A stretch of 64,000 bases of DNA from Bacteroidia bacterium (GCA_023228875.1 JALOAG010000009.1:1-64000), one strand, 5' to 3'; shown: positions 33,538 to 43,694, counted from the stretch's first letter. A program made the numbers and translations. Notes: a model not told the origin generated them from the letters alone.

Positions 33538-34698
33538 TTAGGATAACATCTTTTCATAAAAGAGTTTGTATTGAGAAGCAACGGTATCACTTGCAAAGTT
33601 TTTTACTGCAAACAATCTTGCGTTTTTAGATAATTCTTGTTGATGTTGAAGTGCATATTCAATACCCTCTGCTAATTGTTTGGTGTCTTTTAGCGGGACT
33701 AAGTAGCCATTTTCCTTGTGCTCAATCATGTCTTTAATTCCTCCGGTGTCAAAACCCACAACGGGAGTACCACATGCAAGTGATTCAACTACGGTATTGG
33801 GTAAATTATCTTCTATGGAAGGAATAACAAATACTCCTGCTTTTTTGTACCATTGAACCAACGCTTCAGAAGAACTCACAAACCCCATTTGTTTTATCTG
33901 TTTGGGACAGTGCTCATCCGGATTGCCCAACACAACCCATTCTAACTGCTTTTCTTTAAGCTCTTCAACCGCTTTGTATAAATAGGTTAATCCTTTGCGC
34001 TTGTCTCCCGATTTTTCTGCTATAAACAACACAATCTTCTTCTCATAATCTGCTTCACCGGACGGAGCATATTTTTCAATATCTATCGGGTTTTTGATAG
34101 CTGTGAAATGTGTTTGTGCCGGAAAAATAGCTGCTTTTTTTGATTCTTCTAACAACCAAACGGAGGGTGAAATGATGCCAATGCGAGCGTGGGAATAAGC
34201 AGTTTTTTTTATCTGAACAAATTTTTCCTCCAACTGTTTATATGCTTTTTCTTCATAATCTGTTTTGTAATGAAGCCCACCGGAAAACGGATTCATGTCG
34301 TGCATTGTCCAGACTATGGGTTTGTTAATTTTTGAAAAAAAACTTGTTATGTCAATGAATTTCACCACCCAATGTAAATTGATGAGGTCAAAGTCTTGGA
34401 TAAAAGGGAGTTTATGTAATCTGAAAAGAGAAAAAGGGGAATTAAAAAAACAATCCGGTTTGCCTATTCCGAATCTATAATTAAGTATTCGGTTCAGTTT
34501 ATCAATTAAAAAAACGAGCCAAGGATTTTTAAATTCCTTAATCGAATGGACATTCGGGATGTTTTGTGGCGTAGATCCCTTAAGAAATAAAAGGTGGCTA
34601 TCGACTCCATTTTTTAGCAAAGCTTGGTGAATCCTCAGAGCGGCAATTCCTGCACCTCCGCCACTATTGGTTGTGATATGTAATACCCTGAGGGACAT
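33538..34698 (-). CDS. Family 4-type glycosyltransferase
   Basis: The 386-residue protein has a GT-B fold: an N-terminal TNSGGGAGIAALR loop and a C-terminal nucleotide-sugar site ESLACGTPVVGFDTGG at about 311-326, with SIEDNLPNTV just before. It is cytoplasmic or membrane-associated and adds a sugar to a cell-surface glycan. It is divergent from the flippase gene at 34806, and the two probably serve the same polysaccharide. Confidence 0.88.
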   Translation of the reverse strand: MSLRVLHITTNSGGGAGIAALRIHQALLKNGVDSHLLFLKGSTPQNIPNVHSIKEFKNPWLVFLIDKLNRILNYRFGIGKPDCFFNSPFSLFRLHKLPFIQDFDLINLHWVVKFIDITSFFSKINKPIVWTMHDMNPFSGGLHYKTDYEEKAYKQLEEKFVQIKKTAYSHARIGIISPSVWLLEESKKAAIFPAQTHFTAIKNPIDIEKYAPSGEADYEKKIVLFIAEKSGDKRKGLTYLYKAVEELKEKQLEWVVLGNPDEHCPKQIKQMGFVSSSEALVQWYKKAGVFVIPSIEDNLPNTVVESLACGTPVVGFDTGGIKDMIEHKENGYLVPLKDTKQLAEGIEYALQHQQELSKNARLFAVKNFASDTVASQYKLFYEKMLS

Positions 34699-34783
34699 GA
34701 TGGATGATAGCGATGCAAAAAAAGTTAAAAAATTCGATTAACTAAAAATATTCTGTTGCCCGTAAATAAACAGACAAAGCAAA

Positions 34784-34791
34784 TAACTTTG
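34784..34791 (+). promoter_or_regulatory. -7 promoter box of the flippase gene
   Basis: TAACTTTG followed by C fits TAnnTTTG and ends 14 bases before the ATG. Confidence 0.45.
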
Positions 34792-34805
34792 CAAGCTAAA
34801 TAACA

Positions 34806-36317
34806 ATGGGTTTAGTTGTCAGACAAACGCTAAAGGCTTCTTTTGCCAACTATGTTGGTGTATTGGTTGGCGTAGTAAATATGTTAATTCTGATGCCTTT
34901 GATTTTTTCTGAATCAGAGATAGGAATTATCAAAATGCTGACAGAAAACATGGTGATGCTTGCCGGTTTTGCAACATTGGGTATTTCAAGCTCTATGTAC
35001 CGCTATTACCCTCATTTTAAGGATGACCCGAACGGAAAACTACATGGCTTTGATTTTTGGGCTGCTTTCATCCCTTTTGTAGGTTTTATGGTTATTACCC
35101 TACTCATGATTGTTGGGAAATCTTGGGTTGTGTCTTACTTCAGTGAAAAAGCTGCTGCGTTTTTAGAATATTATCTCTTGTTAATTCCATTGGCATTCAC
35201 TCAGATTTTTTTCTCTGTTTTTGAGGTTACTGCCGCTATTGAAAACAGGATTGTTATTCCTAAGTTTCTTAAAGAAATTCTAATGAGGGTTTTGACAGCA
35301 GTTGCTTTCTTGTTGTATTATTTCGGTTGGCTCAATTTCTATCAATCTGTCTTGCTGCTAGTAATTTTTTACTTTGTCCCTTTGCTGTTAATTTTTATTT
35401 ATTCAGCCAAACTACGCAAGATTCATCTCAGACCTGATTTTCATTATCTGAAAAACAACACGCACATAGTCAGAGATTTTTTAAACTACACCGGCATTAT
35501 CACACTTGGAAGTTTAAGTGGATTTATCCTTGCCAAAATTGATATGATTATGATCAGTGCTAAAATGGGATTAGACTATACAGGTGTTTATATGATTGCT
35601 GTTTACGTAGCCACCATTATCGAAATACCCAGAAGGTCTTTGGTTCAGATTCTTTCAACCAAAATCTCGCAGCAAATGGTTGACGAGAACCATTCCGAAA
35701 CAGAGAAATTATACAAACAAACATCTACCTTACTCTTTATATCCGCACTCTTTCTATTGCTGTGCATACTCATCAACATTGACAGTATGTACAAAATAAT
35801 GCCCAATGGAGATCTGTATATTGGAGGTACTGCTGTAATTTATATTTTGGCTATTTCTAAATGTATTGAACTCATTACAAGCATGGGACAGGTGATTATT
35901 ATGTACTCTCGCTATTATTATATCACCTTGTTGATGACCATTGTAACCGCTGTAATTGGAATATTACTCAACTTATTGTTGATACCTGTTTATGGTTTGA
36001 CAGGTGCAGCTATTGCTACTGCTATTACTATTATTATCCAACAAATCATAATAGGTATAACCATTTATACAAAACTTGGTTTTCATTCCTTTACCATTAC
36101 CCAACTTAAAACTGCCTTCCTATTTATAATAGCTATTGGTGTTAATTTTATAATTCCAACGTTGACAAATGCTTGGTTAGATATAAGTGTAAGAACTGTT
36201 GTCATAGCCGGGATTTTTATTTTGGTATTGTATAAAGCACAATGGTCAACAGAAACCAACCAAATCATTAACAATCTAATCCGCAGAGTAAAAGACAGAA
36301 ACTTTAAACCATATTGA
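34806..36317 (+). CDS. Oligosaccharide flippase (Wzx-like)
   Basis: The 503-residue protein has about fourteen membrane helices and the polysaccharide-biosynthesis/MATE-type flippase layout, starting with VVRQTLKASFANYVG and with GLTGAAIATAIT near the C-terminus. It should move lipid-linked sugars across the inner membrane. Its partner glycosyltransferase is divergent upstream. The O-antigen-ligase-like gene at 16744 could act later in the same route. Confidence 0.88.
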   Translation: MGLVVRQTLKASFANYVGVLVGVVNMLILMPLIFSESEIGIIKMLTENMVMLAGFATLGISSSMYRYYPHFKDDPNGKLHGFDFWAAFIPFVGFMVITLLMIVGKSWVVSYFSEKAAAFLEYYLLLIPLAFTQIFFSVFEVTAAIENRIVIPKFLKEILMRVLTAVAFLLYYFGWLNFYQSVLLLVIFYFVPLLLIFIYSAKLRKIHLRPDFHYLKNNTHIVRDFLNYTGIITLGSLSGFILAKIDMIMISAKMGLDYTGVYMIAVYVATIIEIPRRSLVQILSTKISQQMVDENHSETEKLYKQTSTLLFISALFLLLCILINIDSMYKIMPNGDLYIGGTAVIYILAISKCIELITSMGQVIIMYSRYYYITLLMTIVTAVIGILLNLLLIPVYGLTGAAIATAITIIIQQIIIGITIYTKLGFHSFTITQLKTAFLFIIAIGVNFIIPTLTNAWLDISVRTVVIAGIFILVLYKAQWSTETNQIINNLIRRVKDRNFKPY

Positions 36318-36391
36318 TTGCCAAAAGTCATATCATGATACAATCAATAAAATCAAGGTTTAAATAATTCCCTCAAGGCTGAATTTAGCTA

Positions 36392-36399
36392 TATCTTTG
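36392..36399 (+). promoter_or_regulatory. -7 promoter box of the U32-ferredoxin operon
   Basis: TATCTTTG followed by C fits TAnnTTTG and ends 8 bases before the ATG, predicting a leaderless or nearly leaderless mRNA. Confidence 0.45.
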
Positions 36400-36407
36400 C
36401 AAGCCTT

Positions 36408-37649
36408 ATGAAGAGGAATGTTGAAATCATGTCGCCTGCCGGTGGGTTTGATTCAATGATGGCAGCCATACAAGGTGGTGCAAATTCAGTTTATTTTGGT
36501 GTAGATCAATTAAATATGCGTGCACGTGCTACCATGAATTTTACCTTAGGAGACATACCGGAGATTGCCCGAATTTGTAAAGAAAACAATATACGCTCCT
36601 ATCTGACACTAAACACTATTGTTTACGACCATGATTTAACCATCATTAAAACCGTTACCAATGCTGCTAAAGAAGCAGGTATTACAGCCATCATTGCAGC
36701 AGATCAAGCAGTTATTGCTTATGCACGTTCTGTGGGAATGGAAGTACATATTTCAACCCAAGTGAATGTTACCAACATTGAAACCGTAAAATTTTATGCA
36801 CTGTTTGCTGATACGATTGTATTAGCCAGAGAACTAAGCCTTGTTCAAGTAAAGAAAATCGTTGACGCCATTGAAGCGGAGCAAATCAAAGGACCTTCAG
36901 GAAGATTGATTGAAATAGAAATTTTTGTTCATGGAGCTTTGTGTATGGCAGTATCCGGTAAATGCTACTTGAGCTTACATACCCACAACTCATCTGCAAA
37001 CAGAGGTGCGTGTATTCAAAATTGCAGGAGAGAATATAAAGTTACAGACCGAGAAGAAGGACATGAATTCGCGATTGAAAATGAATATATAATGTCTGCC
37101 AAAGATTTGTGTACCATTGATTTTTTGGATGAAGTGTTAGACAGTGGAGTTACAGTACTTAAAATCGAAGGAAGAGGAAAAGGACCGGAATATGTCAAAA
37201 CTGTTACAAAATGTTATAGAGCAGCAGTAGATGCCTATTTAGAAGGAAATTATAGCAAAGAAAAAGCAGCAATATGGAAAGAAGAAATGGAGAATGTTTA
37301 CAATCGCGGCTTTTGGTCAGGATATTACTTAGGTCAAAAGTTAGGTGAATGGACTGACACTTCCGGTTCTAAAGCCAAACAAAGAAAAGTTTACTTGGGT
37401 AAAGGAAACAATTATTTCAGTAAAATTGGAGTAGGAGAATTCCTAATCGAAACACATTCTCTCAAAAAAGGAGATTCAATTTTAATAACCGGACCCAAAA
37501 CAGGAGTCATCGAAACCATAGTAGAGGAATTGCACACTGCACACGGACCCGTTGAGGAAGCTGTTAAAGGAGAGTTGTGTGGAATTAAATTGGATACAAT
37601 CATTCGCAAGAGCGATAAACTTTACAAAGTTGTGAGCGCAGAACAATGA
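36408..37649 (+). CDS. Peptidase U32 family protein (TrhP-like)
   Basis: The 413-residue protein has the U32 opening MSPAGGFDSM, a TIM-barrel domain, and the Cys-rich signature CMAVSGKCYLS followed by RGACIQNCRREY (about residues 182-210), plus a C-terminal beta-barrel. Despite the name, this group (YegQ/TrhP) makes 5-hydroxyuridine in tRNA, probably with an iron-sulfur cluster held by those Cys. Its stop overlaps the ATG of a ferredoxin gene by 4 bases, which fits an electron or cluster partner. Confidence 0.9.
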   Translation: MKRNVEIMSPAGGFDSMMAAIQGGANSVYFGVDQLNMRARATMNFTLGDIPEIARICKENNIRSYLTLNTIVYDHDLTIIKTVTNAAKEAGITAIIAADQAVIAYARSVGMEVHISTQVNVTNIETVKFYALFADTIVLARELSLVQVKKIVDAIEAEQIKGPSGRLIEIEIFVHGALCMAVSGKCYLSLHTHNSSANRGACIQNCRREYKVTDREEGHEFAIENEYIMSAKDLCTIDFLDEVLDSGVTVLKIEGRGKGPEYVKTVTKCYRAAVDAYLEGNYSKEKAAIWKEEMENVYNRGFWSGYYLGQKLGEWTDTSGSKAKQRKVYLGKGNNYFSKIGVGEFLIETHSLKKGDSILITGPKTGVIETIVEELHTAHGPVEEAVKGELCGIKLDTIIRKSDKLYKVVSAEQ

Positions 37650-37870
37650 TTACCATCACACTCATACGCGACAAATGTATAGGATGTAATTATTGCAGAG
37701 AGCATGCACCTCAACGATTCACCATGTCAAAAAAAGATGGCAAGGCAGTTTTGCTTAATTCGTATGACCGCAAAGGTTTTCATACCGCCAAAGTACATGA
37801 GTCAGAACTGGAATCAGTACAGAATGCTGCCAAAGCATGTCCTGTAAATGTAATCAAGGTTACAGAATAA
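37646..37870 (+). CDS. Single-cluster ferredoxin
   Basis: The 74-residue ferredoxin binds one [4Fe-4S] (or [3Fe-4S]) cluster through Cys11, Cys14, Cys17 and Cys65 (CIGCNYC and ACPV). The remaining residues match small monocluster ferredoxins. Its ATG overlaps the U32 stop by 4 bases, so both are made from one message; electron supply to the U32 enzyme is a reasonable inference not shown by sequence. Confidence 0.9.
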   Translation: MITITLIRDKCIGCNYCREHAPQRFTMSKKDGKAVLLNSYDRKGFHTAKVHESELESVQNAAKACPVNVIKVTE

Positions 37871-37904
37871 AAATGTTTCTAATCATCACAGAATAAGACA
37901 AAAA

Positions 37905-37937
37905 TCTGTTACAGCTCAATTATTTGTTATATTTTTG
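37905..37937 (+). promoter_or_regulatory. Promoter of guaB
   Basis: TCTG at 37905-37908, a 21-base spacer and TATTTTTG at 37930-37937 match the Bacteroidota -33/-7 layout. The ATG is 33 bases further on. Confidence 0.5.
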
Positions 37938-37969
37938 CACCGCAAATAACAACAGAAATTATTTGCACA

Positions 37970-39442
37970 ATGCCCAACAATATAACGAATAAAATCATCA
38001 ACGAGGGCTTAACCTTTGACGATGTACTTGTAGTTCCTGCATACTCAGAAGTATTACCCAGAGAAACAAACACAACTACAAAGCTTACCAAAAAAATCTC
38101 ATTGAATATACCACTTGTATCTGCTGCTATGGATACAGTTACCGAATCCGATATGGCAATTGCTATGGCGCGTGAAGGCGGAATCGGCATTATTCATAAA
38201 AACATGACGATTGAACAACAGGCTAAAGAGGTTAGCAGAGTCAAAAGAGCGGACAGCGGAATGATTATGAACCCTATTACCTTGTCAAAAAATGACACCA
38301 TCGCTGATGCCTTACACTTAATGAAGGATAACAGTATTGGAGGCATTCCGATTGTTGATTCTAAGCGTACACTCATAGGCATCATTACCAATCGAGACTT
38401 GCGTTTCGAAAAAGATATGAGTAAGAAAATTGATAAGGTGATGACAAAAGACGAACTCATTACAGGTAAAGTAGGCACAGATCTAATGCAAGCCCGTGCA
38501 ATCCTACAAGAGCGCAGAATAGAAAAACTTCCTATTGTTGACAAAAACAACAAATTAGTAGGGCTAATAACATTCAAAGACATACAAAAAGTAATCAGTT
38601 ATCCCAAAGCTTGCAAAGATGAGTTTGGCAGACTGCGTGTAGGAGCAGCCATTGGTGTTACAGCCGATACTATGAAAAGAGTAGATGCTTTGGTTGAGGC
38701 AGGGGTAGATGTGGTTGCATTAGATACAGCTCACGGACACAGCAAGGGCGTAATCAACGAACTCCAAAAAATAAAGAAGAAATATAAAGACCTGCAAGTA
38801 ATTTGCGGAAATATTGCAACCGGTGCAGCAGCAAAAGATCTGGTTAAAGCCGGAGCAGATGCGGTGAAAGTGGGAGTGGGTCCGGGTTCTATTTGTACAA
38901 CAAGAATCATTGCCGGAATCGGTGTTCCGCAACTCTCTGCCGTAATTGATGTAGCAACCGCAATTCAAGGAAGCGGAGTACCTATCATTGCAGATGGAGG
39001 GGTGCGATATAGCGGAGACTTAGTGAAAGCCATCGTTGCCGGAGCAGACACCATGATGGCGGGCGGAATCTATGCAGGTACAGAAGAAACACCCGGAGAA
39101 ACTACGTTGTACGAAGGTAGAAAAGTTAAAACATACAGAGGAATGGGCTCTATTGAAGCTATGAAAGATGGATCTAAAGACCGATACTTTCAAGATGCGG
39201 AAGAAGAAATTGCCAAATTAGTACCCGAAGGAATTGTAGGGCATGTTGCCTACAAGGGAAAAGTTGCAGAAGTGATTTACCAATTCGTTGGCGGACTGAA
39301 AGCAGGAATGGGATATTGTGGTGCAAAAACCATTGATGAGTTGAAAAAAGCATCTTTTGTAAAAATCACCGGTTCTGGTATCAGGGAGAGTCATCCGCAT
39401 GATGTAAAAATCACAAAAGAAGCTCCGAATTATACTCGATAG
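37970..39442 (+). CDS. guaB: IMP dehydrogenase
   Basis: GuaB oxidises IMP to XMP, the committed step to GMP. The 490-residue protein has the TIM barrel split by two CBS domains (about 95-205), the catalytic Cys309 in GPGSICTTR, the phosphate-binding GGVRYSGD, and the C-terminal flap. It is complete and monocistronic. It converges on the minus-strand GGGP synthase gene with a 7-base gap. Confidence 0.97.
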   Translation: MPNNITNKIINEGLTFDDVLVVPAYSEVLPRETNTTTKLTKKISLNIPLVSAAMDTVTESDMAIAMAREGGIGIIHKNMTIEQQAKEVSRVKRADSGMIMNPITLSKNDTIADALHLMKDNSIGGIPIVDSKRTLIGIITNRDLRFEKDMSKKIDKVMTKDELITGKVGTDLMQARAILQERRIEKLPIVDKNNKLVGLITFKDIQKVISYPKACKDEFGRLRVGAAIGVTADTMKRVDALVEAGVDVVALDTAHGHSKGVINELQKIKKKYKDLQVICGNIATGAAAKDLVKAGADAVKVGVGPGSICTTRIIAGIGVPQLSAVIDVATAIQGSGVPIIADGGVRYSGDLVKAIVAGADTMMAGGIYAGTEETPGETTLYEGRKVKTYRGMGSIEAMKDGSKDRYFQDAEEEIAKLVPEGIVGHVAYKGKVAEVIYQFVGGLKAGMGYCGAKTIDELKKASFVKITGSGIRESHPHDVKITKEAPNYTR

Positions 39443-39449
39443 ACAAACG

Positions 39450-40166
39450 CTATCTCAATCCCAATAGTTCGTCAGGATTATTCTCCAATATATTTCCGAC
39501 TACAACCACATCTGCACCTGCGTTCCATGCTGCAACCAGTTGGTCCTTGGATTTAATGCCGCCACCCACAATAATTGGTATTGAAATACTTTTACGAACA
39601 ATCTGTATCATGTCGGGAGGCACCTGATTGTGAGCACCGCTGCCTGCATCCATGTAAATCAACTGCAAACCCAAATACTCGCCAGCCATCGCAGTAGCCA
39701 TTGCAATACCCGGCTTGTCAGAAGGAATTGGAACTGTTTGACTAATATAGGATGCAGTTGTTGTTTTGCCTCCGTCAACTAACATATACCCGGTTGGAAT
39801 AACCTCAAGATTCATTTTCTTGAGAAATGGAGCAGCAACAACATGTTTGCCAATTAATAAATCAGCATTACGACCCGAAATGAGGGACAACAACAAGATC
39901 GCATCAGCTTTGTTACTCATTTGAATTTCGCTTCCGGGAAAAATAGTTATAGGCAAATCACTATACTTTCTAATAAAATCAATACACTCATCAATCCTTC
40001 CTTGATAGAGCAAACTACCCCCGACAAAAATGATATCCACATGCACTTTTTTTGCATTCTCCAACACTGCTTTAACGTTTGTAAAATCTGTATCAGGGTC
40101 AATTAAGATAGCAAGAAATTTTTTGTTTGCACTTTTTGCTTCGCGTATGGATTTTAAAACAGACAT
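39450..40166 (-). CDS. Geranylgeranylglyceryl/heptaprenylglyceryl phosphate synthase
   Basis: The 238-residue TIM-barrel protein joins sn-glycerol-1-phosphate to a polyprenyl diphosphate, the first step toward archaeal-type ether lipids. Seen here are LIDPDTDF, FVGGSLLYQG, FPGSEIQMSNKADAILLL, YMDAGSGA and the phosphate loop VGGGIKSKDQL. Bacteroidota members (group II) are real GGGP-type synthases in tested cases, unlike the heptaprenyl PcrB of Firmicutes. No other ether-lipid gene is in the window. Confidence 0.9.
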   Translation of the reverse strand: MSVLKSIREAKSANKKFLAILIDPDTDFTNVKAVLENAKKVHVDIIFVGGSLLYQGRIDECIDFIRKYSDLPITIFPGSEIQMSNKADAILLLSLISGRNADLLIGKHVVAAPFLKKMNLEVIPTGYMLVDGGKTTTASYISQTVPIPSDKPGIAMATAMAGEYLGLQLIYMDAGSGAHNQVPPDMIQIVRKSISIPIIVGGGIKSKDQLVAAWNAGADVVVVGNILENNPDELLGLR

Positions 40167-40204
40167 TCAGTGTGATAAGGCTTGTTAATCGTTGTTTTGG
40201 GCAG

Positions 40205-40212
40205 CAAATATA
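40205..40212 (-). promoter_or_regulatory. -7 promoter box of the GGGP synthase gene
   Basis: The minus strand reads TATATTTG followed by C, 38 bases before the ATG. Confidence 0.4.
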
Positions 40213-40331
40213 ATTCTATTTTAATGATTGAAATAATTGGTGTAAATTTGAAAGAAAAGGGGTGTTTTTTAAAACTTGTGGAAAAGTGAAAACCTCAATC
40301 AAACAAATCTAAAATACTTTTGAAAACCACA

Positions 40332-40360
40332 AGCAGGGCATTTTTTCTGTCCTGCTTTTT
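40332..40360 (+). promoter_or_regulatory. Terminator-like hairpin in the nrdJ leader
   Basis: AGCAGGGCA and TGTCCTGCT form a 9-bp stem with one G-T pair and a TTTTTTC loop, followed by CTTTTT. It ends 19 bases before the nrdJ ATG, with no other plus-strand gene upstream after guaB. A terminator placed here suggests transcription attenuation of nrdJ. No B12-box was recognised. Confidence 0.55.
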
Positions 40361-40379
40361 AATCTATAAATGATTGATT

Positions 40380-43300
40380 ATGAGTAATAAAAATATACAA
40401 AAACAAGGGCTTACATTTGCCAGACACAACACCAAAGAGGATGTTTCTGTTTACGATTTATTCAAATATGAATATAGAACATCAGAAATTAGAAATCCAA
40501 ATGGAGATTTAGTTTTTCAAATGAAAAACGTAGAAGTTCCCGCAGGATGGAGCCAAGTTGCTACAGATATATTAGCACAAAAATATTTTCGCAAAAAAGG
40601 AGTGCCCCAACCCAATGGTACACTTGCCGGAGAAACCAGTGCAAAACAAACTGTACACAGATTGGTTGACTGCTGGAAACAATGGGGTCAAACTTATGGT
40701 TACTTTGCCTCTGAGAATGATGCTCAAATATTCTATGATGAGTTAGTGTACTCATTGTTGGCTCAACAAGCTGCGCCTAACTCTCCTCAATGGTTTAACA
40801 CAGGTTTATATACAGCATATTCTATCAAAGGAGAGCCTCAAGGACACTATTATGTAGATCCTAAAACTGAAAAATTAACACGTTCTACCAATGCCTATGA
40901 AAGACCACAACCACACGCTTGCTTTATTTTATCTGTGGATGATGATTTAGTAAACGAAGGTGGTATCATGGATTTGTGGGTGAGAGAAGCGCGTATTTTC
41001 AAATATGGTTCAGGTGTAGGAACTAACTACTCAAAAATTAGAGGAAGAAATGAAAACCTTTCTGGCGGTGGAACATCTTCAGGTTTAATGTCATTCTTAA
41101 AAATAGGAGACCGTGCTGCCGGTGCTATCAAGTCCGGTGGAACAACTCGCAGAGCAGCCAAAATGGTGTGTCTTGATTTAGATCACCCTGAAATAATGGA
41201 CTTCATTAATTGGAAAAAGAATGAAGAGAAAAAAGTGGCTGCACTAATTGCTGCCGGCTATCCTAGCGATTACGAAGGTGAGGCATATCAAACTGTGGCA
41301 GGACAAAACTCTAACAACTCTGTGCGTATTCCGGCTGCTTTCTTCAAAAAATTAGAAAAAGGTGAAAATTGGGACTTAATTGCCAGAACTGACGGCAGGG
41401 TGATGGATTCAATTCCTGCTCAAAAAATTTGGGACGATATTTCTTATGCTGCATGGGCTTGTGCTGACCCCGGAGTACAATATGATGACACAATCAATGA
41501 TTGGCATACTTGTCCAGAAGGCGGTAGAATCAACGCTTCTAACCCATGTTCTGAATACATGTTCCTTGATAATACGGCTTGTAATCTTGCATCATTAAAC
41601 CTAATGAAGTTTTTTGATACTGATACACTTGAGTTTGACGTAGCTTCTTATGAATACGCTTCCAGAATTTGGACAGTTGTATTAGAGATTTCTGTGTTGA
41701 TGGCACAGTTCCCAAGCAAAGAAGTGGCTCAACTTTCTTATGATTACAGAACACTTGGTTTGGGTTATGCAAACTTAGGTACATTGTTAATGGTATCCGG
41801 AATTCCTTATGATAGCAAGAAAGCAACTGCAATTTGTGGTGCATTAACTTCTATTCTTACAGGTACTGCCTACGCTACATCTGCTGAAATGGCTGCTACA
41901 TTGGGCACTTTCAGAATGTATGAAAAGAACAAAAAACACATGTTACGTGTGATAAGAAATCACCGCTACGCTGCTTATAACACTCCTTTGGCATACGAAG
42001 GATTGAGCATTCCTGCAGTAGGTATTGACCCGCAATACTGCCCTGAAAACCTGCTTCAAGCAGCTTGTGACAGTTGGGATAAAGCACTTAAATTAGGTGA
42101 ACAATACGGCTACAGAAATGCTCAAGTTACCGTAATTGCCCCTACAGGTACTATTGGACTTCTGATGGATTGTGACACCACAGGTATTGAACCAGATTTT
42201 GCAATGGTAAAATTTAAGAAATTATCCGGTGGCGGATATTTCAAAATTATCAATCAATCTATTCCGCTGGCACTCAAAAACATGGGATATACCCCTGAGG
42301 AAGTAGATGAGATTGTTGCCTATGCAAAAGGGCATAGCACATTTGAAGGCTGTCCTCACATTAACCCGACTACACTCAGAGCCAAAGGCTTTAATGATAA
42401 TGACCTGAGAGCAATTGAACAAGGTGCACCAACAGCATTTGAAATTGGCTTTGTATTCAACAAATCTATCTTAGGCGAAGAATCAATGCAAAGAATGGGA
42501 TTCAAACCTGAGCAATACAATGCACCTAACTTCAATATGCTTAAAGCACTTGGATTTACTGCACAACAAATAGAAGAAGCCAACGAATACGTTTCCGGTA
42601 CAATGACAATCGAAGGTGCACCTTTCCTAAAAGAAGAACATCTGCCTGTCTTTGACTGTGCAAACCGTTGTGGTGCAAAAGGACAAAGATACATTCACCC
42701 GCATGCCCATATTAGGATGATGGCAGCAGCTCAACCATTCCTCTCCGGTGCAATATCAAAAACAATTAACCTTCCTAATGAAGCTACTGTAGATGATATT
42801 AAATCTTGCTACAAAATGAGCTGGGAACTTGGTGTGAAAGCCAATGCGCTGTATAGAGACGGATGTAAACTTTCTCAACCGCTGTCAAACAAATCTGATA
42901 CAAAAGAAGAAAAAGTTGAGACAGCGAGTGATATGAACACACTCGTTGATAAAGCAGTAGGCGAAAATGGTGAAATTTCTATAGCTGAGCTTGCTCCGGA
43001 CATTGTACTGAATGCAGCAAAACGCATTATTAGTATGTCAACCGATACTCAGTTCAAACGTCAGTTGAGTGATATTGTTGAAAGAAAGAAACTCCCAAGC
43101 AAACGAAGAGGATTTACCCAAAAAGTAAAAATTGAAGGAAACACCCTTTTTGTCAGAACAGGTGAATATGCTGACGGAACCTTAGGTGAAATCTTTGTTG
43201 ATATGCATAAAGAAGGCGCATCTTTCCGTTCTTTAATGAACTGCTTTTCGATTGCTATTTCTATTGGATTGCAATATGGTGTTCCTTTAGATGAATATGT

Positions 43301-43694
43301 TGAAAAATTTACATTTACACGTTTTGAACCCGCAGGCAGAATTGAAGGACATGACAATATCAAACAAGCAACATCTGTTGTGGACTTTATCTTTAGAATG
43401 TTAGGGTTTGAATATTGTGATAGAGAAGATTTAGTACACGTTAAGCCGGAAAAAAGTGAGCAGAAACACCATCATATAGATAAAGAAGTAGGTAAACCTA
43501 CTCAAACCCACAAGCATACACACACTGTTTCGGTTGAAAAGCATGAAAAGATTGAACACTCTTCAACTCATATTCACAACAAAATACCTGCGCAAGGTGA
43601 TGCCCCAACTTGTAAGAATTGTGGTAACATGACAGTACGTAGCGGAACTTGCTACACTTGTTTGACTTGTGGCAGTACCACAGGTTGTTCATAA
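40380..43694 (+). CDS. nrdJ: Adenosylcobalamin-dependent ribonucleotide reductase (class II)
   Basis: NrdJ reduces ribonucleotides to deoxyribonucleotides using adenosylcobalamin, without oxygen. The 1104-residue protein has the NPCSEYMF active-site segment, APTGTIG (phosphate binding), and a C-terminal zinc-like tail CKNCG..CYTCLTCGSTTGC typical of the long Bacteroidota/Thermotoga class II form. An unusual His-rich linker of about 55 residues precedes that tail. ATG at 40380 is used; the frame extends two codons to TTG 40374. A terminator follows. Confidence 0.95.
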   Translation: MSNKNIQKQGLTFARHNTKEDVSVYDLFKYEYRTSEIRNPNGDLVFQMKNVEVPAGWSQVATDILAQKYFRKKGVPQPNGTLAGETSAKQTVHRLVDCWKQWGQTYGYFASENDAQIFYDELVYSLLAQQAAPNSPQWFNTGLYTAYSIKGEPQGHYYVDPKTEKLTRSTNAYERPQPHACFILSVDDDLVNEGGIMDLWVREARIFKYGSGVGTNYSKIRGRNENLSGGGTSSGLMSFLKIGDRAAGAIKSGGTTRRAAKMVCLDLDHPEIMDFINWKKNEEKKVAALIAAGYPSDYEGEAYQTVAGQNSNNSVRIPAAFFKKLEKGENWDLIARTDGRVMDSIPAQKIWDDISYAAWACADPGVQYDDTINDWHTCPEGGRINASNPCSEYMFLDNTACNLASLNLMKFFDTDTLEFDVASYEYASRIWTVVLEISVLMAQFPSKEVAQLSYDYRTLGLGYANLGTLLMVSGIPYDSKKATAICGALTSILTGTAYATSAEMAATLGTFRMYEKNKKHMLRVIRNHRYAAYNTPLAYEGLSIPAVGIDPQYCPENLLQAACDSWDKALKLGEQYGYRNAQVTVIAPTGTIGLLMDCDTTGIEPDFAMVKFKKLSGGGYFKIINQSIPLALKNMGYTPEEVDEIVAYAKGHSTFEGCPHINPTTLRAKGFNDNDLRAIEQGAPTAFEIGFVFNKSILGEESMQRMGFKPEQYNAPNFNMLKALGFTAQQIEEANEYVSGTMTIEGAPFLKEEHLPVFDCANRCGAKGQRYIHPHAHIRMMAAAQPFLSGAISKTINLPNEATVDDIKSCYKMSWELGVKANALYRDGCKLSQPLSNKSDTKEEKVETASDMNTLVDKAVGENGEISIAELAPDIVLNAAKRIISMSTDTQFKRQLSDIVERKKLPSKRRGFTQKVKIEGNTLFVRTGEYADGTLGEIFVDMHKEGASFRSLMNCFSIAISIGLQYGVPLDEYVEKFTFTRFEPAGRIEGHDNIKQATSVVDFIFRMLGFEYCDREDLVHVKPEKSEQKHHHIDKEVGKPTQTHKHTHTVSVEKHEKIEHSSTHIHNKIPAQGDAPTCKNCGNMTVRSGTCYTCLTCGSTTGCS

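Noticed and set aside
40170..40380. Cobalamin riboswitch before nrdJ
   Set aside because: Expected from the B12 dependence, but I saw no B12-box-like sequence; only the hairpin was found.
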